The translations under genes were made by a program, and so were the position numbers. DNA of 64,000 nucleotides from Acidobacteriota bacterium (lineage in GTDB: Bacteria; Acidobacteriota; Thermoanaerobaculia; Multivoradales; JBCCEF01), in NCBI GenBank assembly GCA_039030395.1, contig JBCCEF010000005.1:1-64000 (forward strand). Direction: 5' to 3'. Position 1 is the first letter of the stretch, and the number at the start of each line of letters is the position of its first letter. Positions 44,643 through 52,402 of the stretch are shown here, in pieces. Under the pieces are notes generated by a model. That model ran no database searches. It was not told where the DNA came from and worked only from the letters and a program-made list of their open reading frames with translations.

Positions 44643-44770
44643 GGAGCGCTCGCTTTCATTTCCAGGGGGGCTTTTCAAGCCCCCCTCGGTGCGAAAAAGT
44701 GCGATTTTTCGCACCTCACCCTCGAGCCGGGCCTGTGGCCCGGCTCGCCCTTCGGGCTCGCTTCCTGTCC
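44640..44770. repeat. Composite multi-hairpin intergenic element, copy D (inverted)
   Basis: In + strand order: AGGGGGGCTT...AAGCCCCCCT; GGTGCGAAAAA with TTTTTCGCACC; CGAGCCGGGCC-TGT-GGCCCGGCTCG; GCCC-TTC-GGGC. Read on the - strand, the blocks follow the same order as copy A. Stem sequences differ, but pairing is kept by matched changes. It lies in the convergent gap between the GNAT and cold-shock genes. Confidence 0.8.
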
Positions 44771-44831
44771 GGATCACTTCTACCGTTATTTCCGGTGGTG
44801 GAGCCGAATCCTAGCCGAGCGCTGGATCAAG

Positions 44832-44860
44832 AAAGGCCACCCGATCGGGTGGCCTTTTTG
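44832..44860. terminator. Bidirectional terminator of the cold-shock gene region
   Basis: A perfect 26-bp palindrome (44832-44857, arms AAAGGCCACCCGA / TCGGGTGGCCTTT) is followed by T-runs on both strands. It lies 55 nt beyond the cold-shock stop codon and should end that transcript; read on the + strand it also stops anything that runs through from the GNAT gene. Confidence 0.85.
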
Positions 44861-44912
44861 CGTTCCTCGCCAAAGCGAAGACCGAGGTGGCGGCACTCGG
44901 CCGCCGTGGTTC

Positions 44913-45125
44913 TTAGGCTTCGGCCTTGGTCACGTTCTCCGCGGCCGGGCCCTTCTGGCCCTGCACCATGTCGAACTCGACCCGCTCACCTTCCTGCAGA
45001 GACCGGAAACCGGCCGCGTTGATGGAGGAGTGATGCACGAAGCAATCGCGATCCCCATCGTCAGGCGTGATGAACCCAAAACCCTTGGTGTCGTTGAACC
45101 ACTTGACTACGCCGGTAGTACGCAT
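44913..45125 (-). CDS. Cold-shock protein (CspA family)
   Basis: A 70-residue OB-fold nucleic-acid chaperone. [19 protein letters not shown] contains RNP1 (KGFGFI). RNP2 reads DCFVHHSSI, where the usual VFVHFS Phe is His, a modest change at an RNA-stacking position. [23 protein letters not shown] is typical. AGGAG precedes the ATG. A promoter about 250 nt upstream predicts a long 5' leader, as in cold-induced csp genes. Confidence 0.95.
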   Translation of the reverse strand: MRTTGVVKWFNDTKGFGFITPDDGDRDCFVHHSSINAAGFRSLQEGERVEFDMVQGQKGPAAENVTKAEA

Positions 45126-45372
45126 TGCGAACTCCTGTCGGCTTGTTGATTTGATATCTCGGAGTCCGGGGGTTACTGCACCTACCGACTCCTGCTACAG
45201 CGATTGACTCTCTATGGATGGTTCAGGCTTGAAGGTACGGGAATGTCGTGCGGTGTTGATAGCGATGCGCGCTATTGGGACTGCGTGACTCCTGAGAACT
45301 CTCTCTCGAAGGTGTTCTTTCTCGATATCGTTCTTTTCAGAGCCCTGCCCATTCTCGGGAGAGCCAAAGAAA

Positions 45373-45402
45373 ATGGTAGCAGGGCGTCTCTCTCAGTGTC
45401 AA
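45373..45402 (-). promoter_or_regulatory. Promoter for the cold-shock gene; 342-nt gene-free gap
   Basis: On the - strand TTGACA (45397-45402), an 18-bp spacer, TACCAT (45373-45378). Transcription from here gives a leader of about 240 nt to ATG 45125. The gap 45126-45467 holds no supported gene; short frames in it lack ribosome sites and family motifs. Confidence 0.45.
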
Positions 45403-45467
45403 TTTCTTGCGACCCAGGGCCGCCCCCGGAGCCGCTTCCGGTGTAGTCTCGGCGTGCCTGACTCGCC

Positions 45468-46367
45468 ATGACTGCAACCGCTCTCTTTCTGGTCGTCGCC
45501 AGCAGCCTCGCCTGGGTGGCCTTCGATGTCACCCGCAAGGTGCTGGTCGAAACGGTGCGCCCGACGGCGCTCATCTTCCTCTTGACTTTGGGGCAGGTTC
45601 CGCTGTTCGGGCTGTGGGCCTGGGTCGAGGGCGGGGGTTTTCCCGCCACCGGCTACTGGCCTCCCGCCGTTGCCTCCATCGTGCTCTCGGTGGTCGCCAA
45701 TGTCGCCTTCATCCACGCCTTCAAGCTGGCTCCACTGAGCGTCATCGTGCCGCTTCTGTCGCTCACCCCGGTGTTCACCCTACTGTCGGCCATACCGATT
45801 CTCGGCGAGCTACCGAAGCCGCTCCAGATCGTCGGTCTGGTGCTGGTGGTGATCGGCGCCTGGCAGCTCCAGCGGGAAGCCACCCGCGGCGCCGAGCGCG
45901 CCGTGGCGAGGCATTCGGCCGAGGATCGCGACGCGGAACTTCGCCGCCGTCGCCTGGGCTTCTGGTTGATGGTGACCGTGGCCGTGACCTGGTCGATCAC
46001 GCCGGCCCTCGACAAGGTCGCCCTGCGCCACGCCTCGGCGCCGATGCACGGCTTCTTGCTGTGCACCGGCGTGGCGCTGGGAATTCTGGCTCTGCTGGTC
46101 GGGCGCGGTCAGCTCAGGGAACTTGGGGAAGTGCGTCACAAACCCTGGATCTTCGCCGCCTCGCTGCTGGCGAGCGTGGCCGCCCTCGGCCTCCAGCTCC
46201 TCGCCATCCGGCTGGTGCTGGTCAGCGTGGTGGAGACCCTGAAGCGGGGCATCGGCAACATCTGCTCCCTTCTCATCGGTGCCGCCTGGTTCGGCGAGAC
46301 CCTCGATCTGCGCAAGAGCCTCGCCGTGGCGGTGATCACCGCAGGGGTGGCGCTGATCGTGCTCTAG
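45468..46367 (+). CDS. EamA-family transporter (DMT superfamily)
   Basis: A 299-residue inner-membrane protein with about ten hydrophobic helices, arranged as two EamA repeats of five, separated by a charged linker (REATRGAERAVARHSAEDRD). The first repeat has APLSVIVPLLSLTPVFTLL and the second VVETLKRGIGNICSLLIGAAWFGE, the usual helix-end motifs. Members export amino acids or metabolites; the substrate is unknown. Its TAG stop is inside the first arm of composite element B. Confidence 0.88.
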   Translation: MTATALFLVVASSLAWVAFDVTRKVLVETVRPTALIFLLTLGQVPLFGLWAWVEGGGFPATGYWPPAVASIVLSVVANVAFIHAFKLAPLSVIVPLLSLTPVFTLLSAIPILGELPKPLQIVGLVLVVIGAWQLQREATRGAERAVARHSAEDRDAELRRRRLGFWLMVTVAVTWSITPALDKVALRHASAPMHGFLLCTGVALGILALLVGRGQLRELGEVRHKPWIFAASLLASVAALGLQLLAIRLVLVSVVETLKRGIGNICSLLIGAAWFGETLDLRKSLAVAVITAGVALIVL

Positions 46368-46571
46368 CAGGTTGCTGAAAAAGGCCTTCAGCCTATTCTT
46401 TCAGCTGCCCTGCTAGCTTTTCTCTTAAGGGGGCTGGGCGCCCCCTCACCCGAAAACACCAGTGTTTTCGGGCTCACCCCGTCCACGGCGCCTCCGGCGG
46501 GGGCGCCGAGTCGCCGCCGAGCCCTGTGGGCTCGGTGGCAGGGTGCTGAAGAGTTCTTCAGCACCCTGCTA
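46364..46571. repeat. Composite multi-hairpin intergenic element, copy B (inverted)
   Basis: It fills the convergent gap from stop codon to stop codon. + strand order: nested CTAGCAGG...CCTGCTAG; GGGGGC...GCCCCC; CCCGAAAACAC-CA-GTGTTTTCGGG; GGCGCC...GGCGCC; CGAGCCC-TGT-GGGCTCG; then a perfect 14-bp stem with a 2-nt loop (46539-46568). The final CTGCTAG carries the stop of the monooxygenase. Shares GAGGGGGCGCCCAGCCCCC with copy C and the CTAGCAG arm with copy A. Confidence 0.88.
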
Positions 46572-47912
46572 GCGAACCTGGGAGACGGGCTCGGCCGGTT
46601 TCGCTTGGCTGAGAGATCGGAATACCGAATGGGCGATGTCGCGAGCTCGGATCGGCAGCAGGGAAAGCACCGTTTCGCCGATGCCGTGGGTGTCCTCGGC
46701 GTAGCCCTGGAGGTAGACCCCTGGCTTGAAGTCGTCCCGGCTGGCGATGGAGTAGTCGCGATTCATGCGGTAGGCGCCCTGGTCCTCGGTCTCGAGATAG
46801 GGTGCCAGGGAATTGAGCAGCGGATGACGGGTGCCCCAGCGGAAGCCGGTGGCGAGCACTACTCCGTCGAAAGTACGTTCTTCGAGGTTGCCTTCGAGCA
46901 GGTGTTCTAGTCCCAGGGACACGGTACCGGGCTCTTCCTGCAGGCGGACGAGGCGACGGTAGGGAAGCACTCGCGCCCGTTCCTTGCCGACGACCTTCTC
47001 GTCGTAAAGCAGGCGATAAATGCGCTTGATCAGCGGCTGATCGACCACCGCGTAGTTGACGTCACGGTAGCTGTCGATCACCGCGCGGCGCCGGTTCGGA
47101 GGCAGGTTGTAGACGAAGTCGACCATCGACGGGAAGAAAATCTCGTTGGTGAAGTCACTGTCATCCACCGGCTTGTAGCCGTAGCCACGGATGATCGCCG
47201 TGACTTCAGCGTTGGGATAACGGGTGATCAGGTAGAGGAACAGCTCCGCCCCGCTTTGGCCGGCGCCGACCACGGCGAAGCGATGCGGTGCCTCACGATC
47301 CGGAAAGCGCTCTTTCAAGGCGGGCAAGAAGTTCTTCGAGTGAAAGGCCCGACCATCCGGCTGTAGCTCGATGCCGTCGGGCGTCCAGGGGCGGCCGCCG
47401 GTGGCAACGACCACATTGCGGGTCCATTGCTCCTCGGTGGCGCCGGTGGCGACGTCCTGGGAGACCACCCGCAGATGCTCGACAGACTCGCCAGGGGGCG
47501 CCGCGACGGGCTCGACGGCGGTCACCCTCCGACCCCAACGGACGTCTCGCCCGAGCTGCTCCGCTACCCAATTCAAATAGTCGTTGAACTCGGCCCGGGA
47601 CGGGAAAAGATCCTTGAGATTCAGAAACTCGAACAGTCGCCCCTGCTCCTCCAGATAGCTCAAGAAGGTGAACCGGCTGCGCGGATTGCGCACCGTCACC
47701 AGGTCCTTGAGCACGCTGATCTGAATCAGCGAGCCCTCGAGCAGCATGCCCGGATGCCAGCAGGGGTCGAGCCTCGCTTCGAGGAAGCACCGATGGAGGG
47801 ACGGGCCGCCGGGAGCCTCCTCTTCTTCTTGCAGAAGGGCACCGAGGGCCATATTCGCCGGCCCGAAGCCGATGCCCACCAGGTCGTGAATCGTGGGGTC
47901 GGATGAGGTCAT
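46569..47912 (-). CDS. L-ornithine/L-lysine N-monooxygenase (SidA/IucD/PvdA family)
   Basis: A 447-residue FAD- and NADPH-dependent enzyme. LVGIGFGPANMALGALL is the FAD site, HPGMLLEGSLIQISVLKDLVT is characteristic of the family, FAVVGAGQSGAELFLYL binds NADPH, and VVLATGFRWG is the C-terminal ATG-type motif. It hydroxylates the side-chain amine of ornithine or lysine, usually the first step of a hydroxamate siderophore. No NRPS, NIS synthetase or transporter is in the window, so the product is unknown. ATG 47912 has GGGAGA upstream. SpeD follows 104 nt upstream on the same strand. Confidence 0.9.
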   Translation of the reverse strand: MTSSDPTIHDLVGIGFGPANMALGALLQEEEEAPGGPSLHRCFLEARLDPCWHPGMLLEGSLIQISVLKDLVTVRNPRSRFTFLSYLEEQGRLFEFLNLKDLFPSRAEFNDYLNWVAEQLGRDVRWGRRVTAVEPVAAPPGESVEHLRVVSQDVATGATEEQWTRNVVVATGGRPWTPDGIELQPDGRAFHSKNFLPALKERFPDREAPHRFAVVGAGQSGAELFLYLITRYPNAEVTAIIRGYGYKPVDDSDFTNEIFFPSMVDFVYNLPPNRRRAVIDSYRDVNYAVVDQPLIKRIYRLLYDEKVVGKERARVLPYRRLVRLQEEPGTVSLGLEHLLEGNLEERTFDGVVLATGFRWGTRHPLLNSLAPYLETEDQGAYRMNRDYSIASRDDFKPGVYLQGYAEDTHGIGETVLSLLPIRARDIAHSVFRSLSQAKPAEPVSQVR

Positions 47913-48016
47913 AGGTCTCCCGGTCAACGGCAAAGGGAAGGGAGCTGACGGGCCTCAAAGCCGTCAGCGCAAGCTACCAACCACTGACAGTCTGGGCGAA
48001 AGCGCCGCAGGCTCGG

Positions 48017-48442
48017 TCAGGCGGTGGTGACTGCCGTCAGAGATCCGTGTTTCTTGTAGTCCTTGCCGCGCTGTAGGAACGCCGTGTCGACGTGCACTGG
48101 CTTGAACCAGCGTTGGGTGAAGGCCACCACATCGCTGATGTCGAAGGGCTTGCAGGAGTACACATCCACACTGATGAAGCGGTTGTGAGCGGAGGTGTGA
48201 ATCTGAATACCGCTCTCGATGATCGGCACCCAGCCGCTGTAGCCCGGGCGTCCCGGGAAGGCCGATTCACAAGTTTTGAAGATGTAGGGCTGGGTTTGCT
48301 TGGTCATATGTAGGTGGTCGCAGATCCGGTCGAGGAACTCGTAGCCGTTGTCCAAGTCGCAGCAGGCATCGAAATCACAGCCGAAACAGTCGATGATGAG
48401 CTGAAATCCCCAACAGGAGGGGTCCATTCGTTCGTCCTGCAT
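48017..48442 (-). CDS. speD: S-adenosylmethionine decarboxylase proenzyme
   Basis: A 141-residue prokaryotic-type AdoMetDC, which makes the aminopropyl donor for spermidine. Self-processing residues align: pyruvoyl Ser in IIESGIQIHT (S77, after E76), His82 and Cys97 (VDVYSC), with the same 5- and 15-residue spacing as the S63, H68, C83 of the classical enzyme. The His after the Ser in the usual ESHISIHT is Gly here. The N-terminus is unusually Cys-rich (IDCFGCDFDACCDL). ATG 48442 has GGAGGAG upstream. SpeE is not nearby. Because polyamines and ornithine share metabolism with the neighbouring monooxygenase, a link is possible. Confidence 0.85.
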   Translation of the reverse strand: MQDERMDPSCWGFQLIIDCFGCDFDACCDLDNGYEFLDRICDHLHMTKQTQPYIFKTCESAFPGRPGYSGWVPIIESGIQIHTSAHNRFISVDVYSCKPFDISDVVAFTQRWFKPVHVDTAFLQRGKDYKKHGSLTAVTTA

Positions 48443-48616
48443 CGTGTCTCTCCTCCGGGTCGTTCCATCCTCGGCCAAGCCGGTGAAGCGTCTTGCAAAT
48501 CACCGATTCGGCTGAGAACGTCGTTCAATTCGTTGGCATCCTCTTCGCCGAGGACCCTGCTCGACTCGCAACGGAGGCTCCTGTGAACGAGCGAGTAGGG
48601 ATGCACTGATTCGCCT

Positions 48617-48645
48617 ATGCTAATCTTTCTGTTCTTATATTGCAA
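48617..48645 (-). promoter_or_regulatory. Putative speD promoter; 304-nt gene-free gap
   Basis: On the - strand TTGCAA (48640-48645), 17 bp, TAGCAT (48617-48622), in an AT-rich patch. It predicts a leader of about 165 nt. The gap 48443-48746 contains only short frames without ribosome sites; no riboswitch fold was recognised. Confidence 0.35.
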
Positions 48646-48746
48646 TCGTTCTATGCAAGAGAATGAGTTGCGTATCGGTACAGAGGCGTATGAAGAGGGC
48701 CGGCGAGTGCCCCTCGACGGGTACTTCGATCCGGCAAAGGTCTTTC

Positions 48747-49310
48747 TTACAGGGAGTTACGGGGCAGCGGATCCAGCTCTGAGGCGCTCAGCACCTCGCG
48801 CCACGGAAAAAGCCACCCGGGATCGATTTTTCGGCGAACCGAGCGGCTGCGATCATCCGAGGCGGGTACCCATTCGACATCGATGTCCGAGTGGCGGGCC
48901 AGATATCGCAGCGCCGGTAGGGCCTTGCGGAGCGTCGCGAGGAGGTCGAGAAGGCTCTCGACCTGTTCCGCCGGGAAGTCCTCCGTCGGTTCCTGCTGAC
49001 CGCTGTCGAACCAGTGGGGGAAGCGGCCCCGATTCACCAGCTCAATGCCAACGGAACGACCGTTGAAGCTCTTAGCGTGGTGCGCCACCCGCTCCGGCGG
49101 CACCCAGCCCTCTACCGTACCGTCGCGATCCACATAGTAGTGGCCGGACACCCCGGTTCCGCTGCCCTCGTACACGATGCGCTCACCGTAGCGCCGAGCA
49201 TCGGCCAGCGTCGGCAACTCCGTAGAGTGCAGTACCGCCAAATCCACCGCCGAAAGCGGTCTTTCTTCCAGGCGATCGACATAGGCAAGAGGACGGGCGG
49301 TGAGATCCAT
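48747..49310 (-). CDS. AmpD-like N-acetylmuramoyl-L-alanine amidase (Amidase_2)
   Basis: A 187-residue zinc amidase domain. AVDLAVLHSTELPT gives the first His ligand, GVSGHYYVDRDGTVEGWVPPERVAHHA is the core, and LRYLARHSDIDV followed by RRKIDPGWLFPW gives the second His and the K-x-DPG-x-F-W motif. No signal peptide is present, so a cytoplasmic role in muropeptide recycling is likely. The frame is open back to 49628, but ATG 49310 fits the domain boundary, with TACAAT 8 nt in front. Confidence 0.87.
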   Translation of the reverse strand: MDLTARPLAYVDRLEERPLSAVDLAVLHSTELPTLADARRYGERIVYEGSGTGVSGHYYVDRDGTVEGWVPPERVAHHAKSFNGRSVGIELVNRGRFPHWFDSGQQEPTEDFPAEQVESLLDLLATLRKALPALRYLARHSDIDVEWVPASDDRSRSVRRKIDPGWLFPWREVLSASELDPLPRNSL

Positions 49311-49318
49311 GTGGGCCG

Positions 49319-49324
49319 ATTGTA
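49319..49324 (-). promoter_or_regulatory. Putative -10 of leaderless amidase transcript
   Basis: TACAAT on the - strand lies 8 nt before ATG 49310, with no Shine-Dalgarno between. Confidence 0.35.
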
Positions 49325-49419
49325 CGAGAGGGGATGGGGAGTCCGTTGGGATGTGTCGGCCTCGGCATGAGTTTGACCTCCAGACCCGTCGCGAAAAGGA
49401 GAAAGGTAGATCACTGGGA

Positions 49420-49578
49420 CCGAGCCCGTAAGGGCGAGCGGCGGCGTAGCCGCCGAGGATGGGGTGTGCCCGAAAGATCTCGATCTTTCGGGTGAGGGGG
49501 CGCCCAGCCCCCCTTTGAAAAGAAAAGATTTGAGCCGGGGCTGAAACGCTTCGGTAAGAGAACTTCAGCCCCGGCTCA
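49420..49578. repeat. Composite multi-hairpin intergenic element, copy C
   Basis: + strand order: GAGCCC-GTAA-GGGC; CGGCGGC-GTA-GCCGCCG; CCCGAAAGATC-TC-GATCTTTCGGG; GAGGGGGCGCCCAGCCCCC; GAGCCGGGGCTGAA with TTCAGCCCCGGCTC. The TGA stop of the upstream oxidoreductase gene lies at the end of the last arm. It separates two - strand genes, so unlike the other copies it is not in a convergent gap. Confidence 0.85.
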
Positions 49579-50901
49579 GATCCAGGAGCCGGCTTCGGTT
49601 TCCATCTGCCTGATCTTCCAGCGGGCACCCACCCCGAAGAACGGTTCCGGCGGAATCCAGGCAGGGCCCGGCAGCGCGCGCATGGCGTCGAGGGCTGGAG
49701 ACTCGTGGCCGAGGGCGGCGTCCGCCAGCAGTTCGCCGGAGATGGTGCCCAGGGCGATGCCGGCGGCGTTGTAGCCGCCCGCCGCCCAGAGGCCCGGAGC
49801 CGGCGAACCGAAGACGTGACGGCCGTTTCGGGACATGCCCATCAGACCGCCCCAGGTGTGCTCGAAGGCGATCTCCCGGAGAGTCGGGAAGCGGTCCTCG
49901 AGAGCCTGCCGGTGGGCGCGGACGGCGGTGGCACGCCAGGCGGCGGAAGAGGTGGCGGAGCGCGAGAAGCGCACCGAATTACGGATCAGGAGACGCCCAT
50001 CGGCGGTTCGCCGCACCGAAGAGCCCAGCGGGTCCTGCGCCAGCAGTCCCCACGGCCGGCGACTGCCGAGGCGGGCTTCCTCTTCGGCGCTGAGGGGACG
50101 GGTCAGGCTGCCGAAAGTCCACACCGGGAAGAGGCGCTGGCGGTGGAGTCCAAACTGCGGCAACAGGCCGTTGACCGCCACAAAAACGCGCTCGGCGGAA
50201 ATGCTGCCGCCGCGGGCTCTAAGGGTCCAGGCGCCGTGGCCTTGGGAACTGTCGCGCCGCAGGCGGTAGACCGGGGTCTGTTCGAACAACCGGACCGACT
50301 CCGGCAGACCCTTCACCAGTCCGTGCATCAGCGCCGCGGGTTGAATCAGCACGGTGCCCGGCATGCGGATGGCCTCGCGGTAGTAGCTCGAACCGGTGAG
50401 CCGGGCGAGGGCCGCGGCGTCGAGGTGCTCATAGGGCTCGCCGCGGGCGTCCAGCCACCTTTCTAGGGCTTCGAGGGAAGCGCGGCCGGCATCCGTGGCG
50501 GAGCCGTGAAGCCAGCCCGTTTCGTCCCAGTCACAGTCGATCCGTCCGTGAAGAACCTGATCCCTCAGGGATCGAATGCCCTGCCGCGACAAGGCGATGA
50601 ATCGGTTGGCACTCTCGGCGGGCATCGCCGCCACGAAGCTCGCTTGATCGACCACAAAGCCCGAGCAGCGACCGGAGGCGCCGAAACCGGCGCGCTGGGC
50701 GTCGAGCACGGCGATCCGCCAGTCGGGCTGCCGCCGGGCCAGCCGGCGGGCGATCGCCAGTCCGGTGAAGCCGGCGCCAACAATGGCCGCGTCGACCTGA
50801 AGATCGCTCGACAGCCGCCGGATCGGGCGATCGTTTCCCATGGCGGCGGTGTGAATCCAACCGCAGTCGTCGTCATCCCGAGGGAGTTCCTTGACCCGCA
50901 T
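49576..50901 (-). CDS. FAD-dependent amine/amino-acid oxidase (PuuB/DadA-like)
   Basis: A 441-residue flavoenzyme. VDAAIVGAGFTGLAIARRLA is the dinucleotide-binding motif, FGASGRCSGFVVDQ follows as in the DAO family, and the C-terminal GLWAAGGYNAAGIALGTISG closes the FAD site. The layout best matches gamma-glutamylputrescine oxidase-like proteins, which oxidise amines with release of peroxide and ammonia. A link to the SpeD polyamine gene 1.1 kb away is possible. The ATG has TAAGAT 6 nt upstream and no ribosome site. Confidence 0.85.
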   Translation of the reverse strand: MRVKELPRDDDDCGWIHTAAMGNDRPIRRLSSDLQVDAAIVGAGFTGLAIARRLARRQPDWRIAVLDAQRAGFGASGRCSGFVVDQASFVAAMPAESANRFIALSRQGIRSLRDQVLHGRIDCDWDETGWLHGSATDAGRASLEALERWLDARGEPYEHLDAAALARLTGSSYYREAIRMPGTVLIQPAALMHGLVKGLPESVRLFEQTPVYRLRRDSSQGHGAWTLRARGGSISAERVFVAVNGLLPQFGLHRQRLFPVWTFGSLTRPLSAEEEARLGSRRPWGLLAQDPLGSSVRRTADGRLLIRNSVRFSRSATSSAAWRATAVRAHRQALEDRFPTLREIAFEHTWGGLMGMSRNGRHVFGSPAPGLWAAGGYNAAGIALGTISGELLADAALGHESPALDAMRALPGPAWIPPEPFFGVGARWKIRQMETEAGSWI

Positions 50902-50907
50902 GGAGGC

Positions 50908-50913
50908 ATCTTA
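50908..50913 (-). promoter_or_regulatory. Putative -10 of leaderless FAD-oxidase transcript
   Basis: TAAGAT on the - strand lies 6 nt before ATG 50901; the bases between (GCCTCC) are not a ribosome site. Confidence 0.4.
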
Positions 50914-51068
50914 TCGAACTTCGTCGATATTTCCATTGAGCGGCTCGCCGCTCTGGCTTCGGATGCGACGTGCAGAATGGCTCTATTCAATAGTGCCGAA
51001 ATGGACCTTGGCAGGAACCAAAGGGGGCCATACGATGGTTGGCGAATTCCAACGAGGGAGACGAAGAC

Positions 51069-51602
51069 ATGACATTGCGACGACCCGATCCGAAGGAACA
51101 CGATCCGTACTACAGCCTGTACACCGACAAAGCTCCGAAAGGCGACATTCTGCAGGCGATGGAGGACGAAATGGGAGTCACCATCGACCTCCTCAGCGAC
51201 TTACGGCAGGAACAGGAGACCTTCCGCTACGCCCCGGGCAAATGGAACCTGCGGGAAGTGGTCGGGCACCTGATCGACGTCGAATGGTGCTTCACCTACC
51301 GCGGCCTGTGCTTCGCGCGCACCGATCCGGCCTCGCGGCCGGGCTTCGATCAGGATTTGTGGGCCGACACCGCCAAGTGGGGTGACCGGCCGCTGGCGGA
51401 AGTCCTCAAGGTGTTCGGGGAGGTGCGGCGGGCCAGCCTGGCGATGTTCCGCACCTTCGACGACGAGGAGTGGGCTCGCAGCGGAGTGGCCAACGAAGTG
51501 GCTTTCACGGTGCGCTCCATGCCCTACATTCTGGTGGGCCATGAGATTCACCACCGCAACGTGATCCTCGAGCGGTACCTGCCGACCCCGGAGGCGAGCT
51601 GA
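51069..51602 (+). CDS. DinB-superfamily protein
   Basis: A 177-residue four-helix protein. GKWNLREVVGHLIDVEW carries the first conserved His, and ILVGHEIHHRNVILERYLP carries the paired His of the metal site. DinB-like proteins include thiol S-transferases (bacillithiol or mycothiol type) and damage-induced proteins of unknown role. ATG 51069 has AGGGAG upstream and is chosen over 51039. Its TGA stop overlaps the next start (TGATG). Confidence 0.87.
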   Translation: MTLRRPDPKEHDPYYSLYTDKAPKGDILQAMEDEMGVTIDLLSDLRQEQETFRYAPGKWNLREVVGHLIDVEWCFTYRGLCFARTDPASRPGFDQDLWADTAKWGDRPLAEVLKVFGEVRRASLAMFRTFDDEEWARSGVANEVAFTVRSMPYILVGHEIHHRNVILERYLPTPEAS

Positions 51603-52369
51603 TGAGATTTTCGAGGACCTTCCATCGGTGGACCGGCCTCGCTCTAGCGTTGATGCTGGGTGGGACGGTTGCCAGCGCCCTGCCGGAGGACAAGGCCGCG
51701 GAAACGAAGACCGAGGAAATGATGTCCGTACCCCTTCTGCCGCGCTCCTGCGAAGTCGATCTCGCCCTGAGCGCCGCGCCGGAGCACCTGCGAAGCGGCG
51801 CTACCGTGTACGCCTTGGAGAAGGACGGCTACGTACGGGTACGCGAGGGCGACAACCCCTTCACCTGCATTGTCAACCGTGATCACCCCCGGGTTCTCAA
51901 ACCCACCTGCTTTGATCGCGCCGGTGCCGAGACCATCGTGCCGAAGATCGTCTACGTCGGCAAAGAGCTGCTGGCGGGTACGCCCCAGGAATCCCTCCGG
52001 CAGTCGCTGGCGGAGGGGTTTGAGGCGGGGCGCTTTCGCTCGCCGGAGCGGCCGGGCATCGCCTACATGCTGTCGCGCTACAACCGGCCGTTCAATGCGG
52101 CGGACGGAACCCTCGGTTGGTTCCCGCCCCACGTGATGTTCTATGCGCCGAACCTCACCCCCGAAGACATCGGCTTCTCGATGGATGCCTGGCACGCCAA
52201 CCAGGACTTGCCGTTCATCGGCTACCAGGGGCCCCAGGGCTACATGATCATGCTCGCCGACGACGGGCAGGCGCGGGCGCGGGAGGACCTGCCGTCGTGT
52301 CCGGATTGGGTGCACGCCGAAAACGGTCTGGCGGAGAAACCAGCGGCCCATGACAGCCGTGGCCGCTGA
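51602..52369 (+). CDS. Secreted protein of unknown function
   Basis: A 255-residue protein with a signal peptide (TGLALALMLGGTVASA). I do not recognise the family. The mature part has four cysteines (in PRSCEVDL, PFTCIVN, KPTCFD and LPSCPDW) and a Trp/Pro/Tyr-rich C-terminal half (LGWFPPHVMFYAPNLTPEDIG, IGYQGPQGYMIML), which suggests a folded periplasmic domain. It is translationally coupled to the DinB gene and followed 33 nt later by a regulator gene. Confidence 0.65.
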   Translation: MRFSRTFHRWTGLALALMLGGTVASALPEDKAAETKTEEMMSVPLLPRSCEVDLALSAAPEHLRSGATVYALEKDGYVRVREGDNPFTCIVNRDHPRVLKPTCFDRAGAETIVPKIVYVGKELLAGTPQESLRQSLAEGFEAGRFRSPERPGIAYMLSRYNRPFNAADGTLGWFPPHVMFYAPNLTPEDIGFSMDAWHANQDLPFIGYQGPQGYMIMLADDGQARAREDLPSCPDWVHAENGLAEKPAAHDSRGR

Positions 52370-52402
52370 TCGGCCCTCGGCCGAGAGCCGGAGGCCGCAA
52401 TC

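Noticed and set aside
45204-45446. An 80-codon + strand frame in the csp-EamA gap
   Set aside because: No ribosome site and no family resemblance; it overlaps the likely csp leader and promoter.
48304-48645. A 113-codon - strand frame upstream of and overlapping speD
   Set aside because: It has no ribosome site or motif, and overlaps the conserved SpeD frame.
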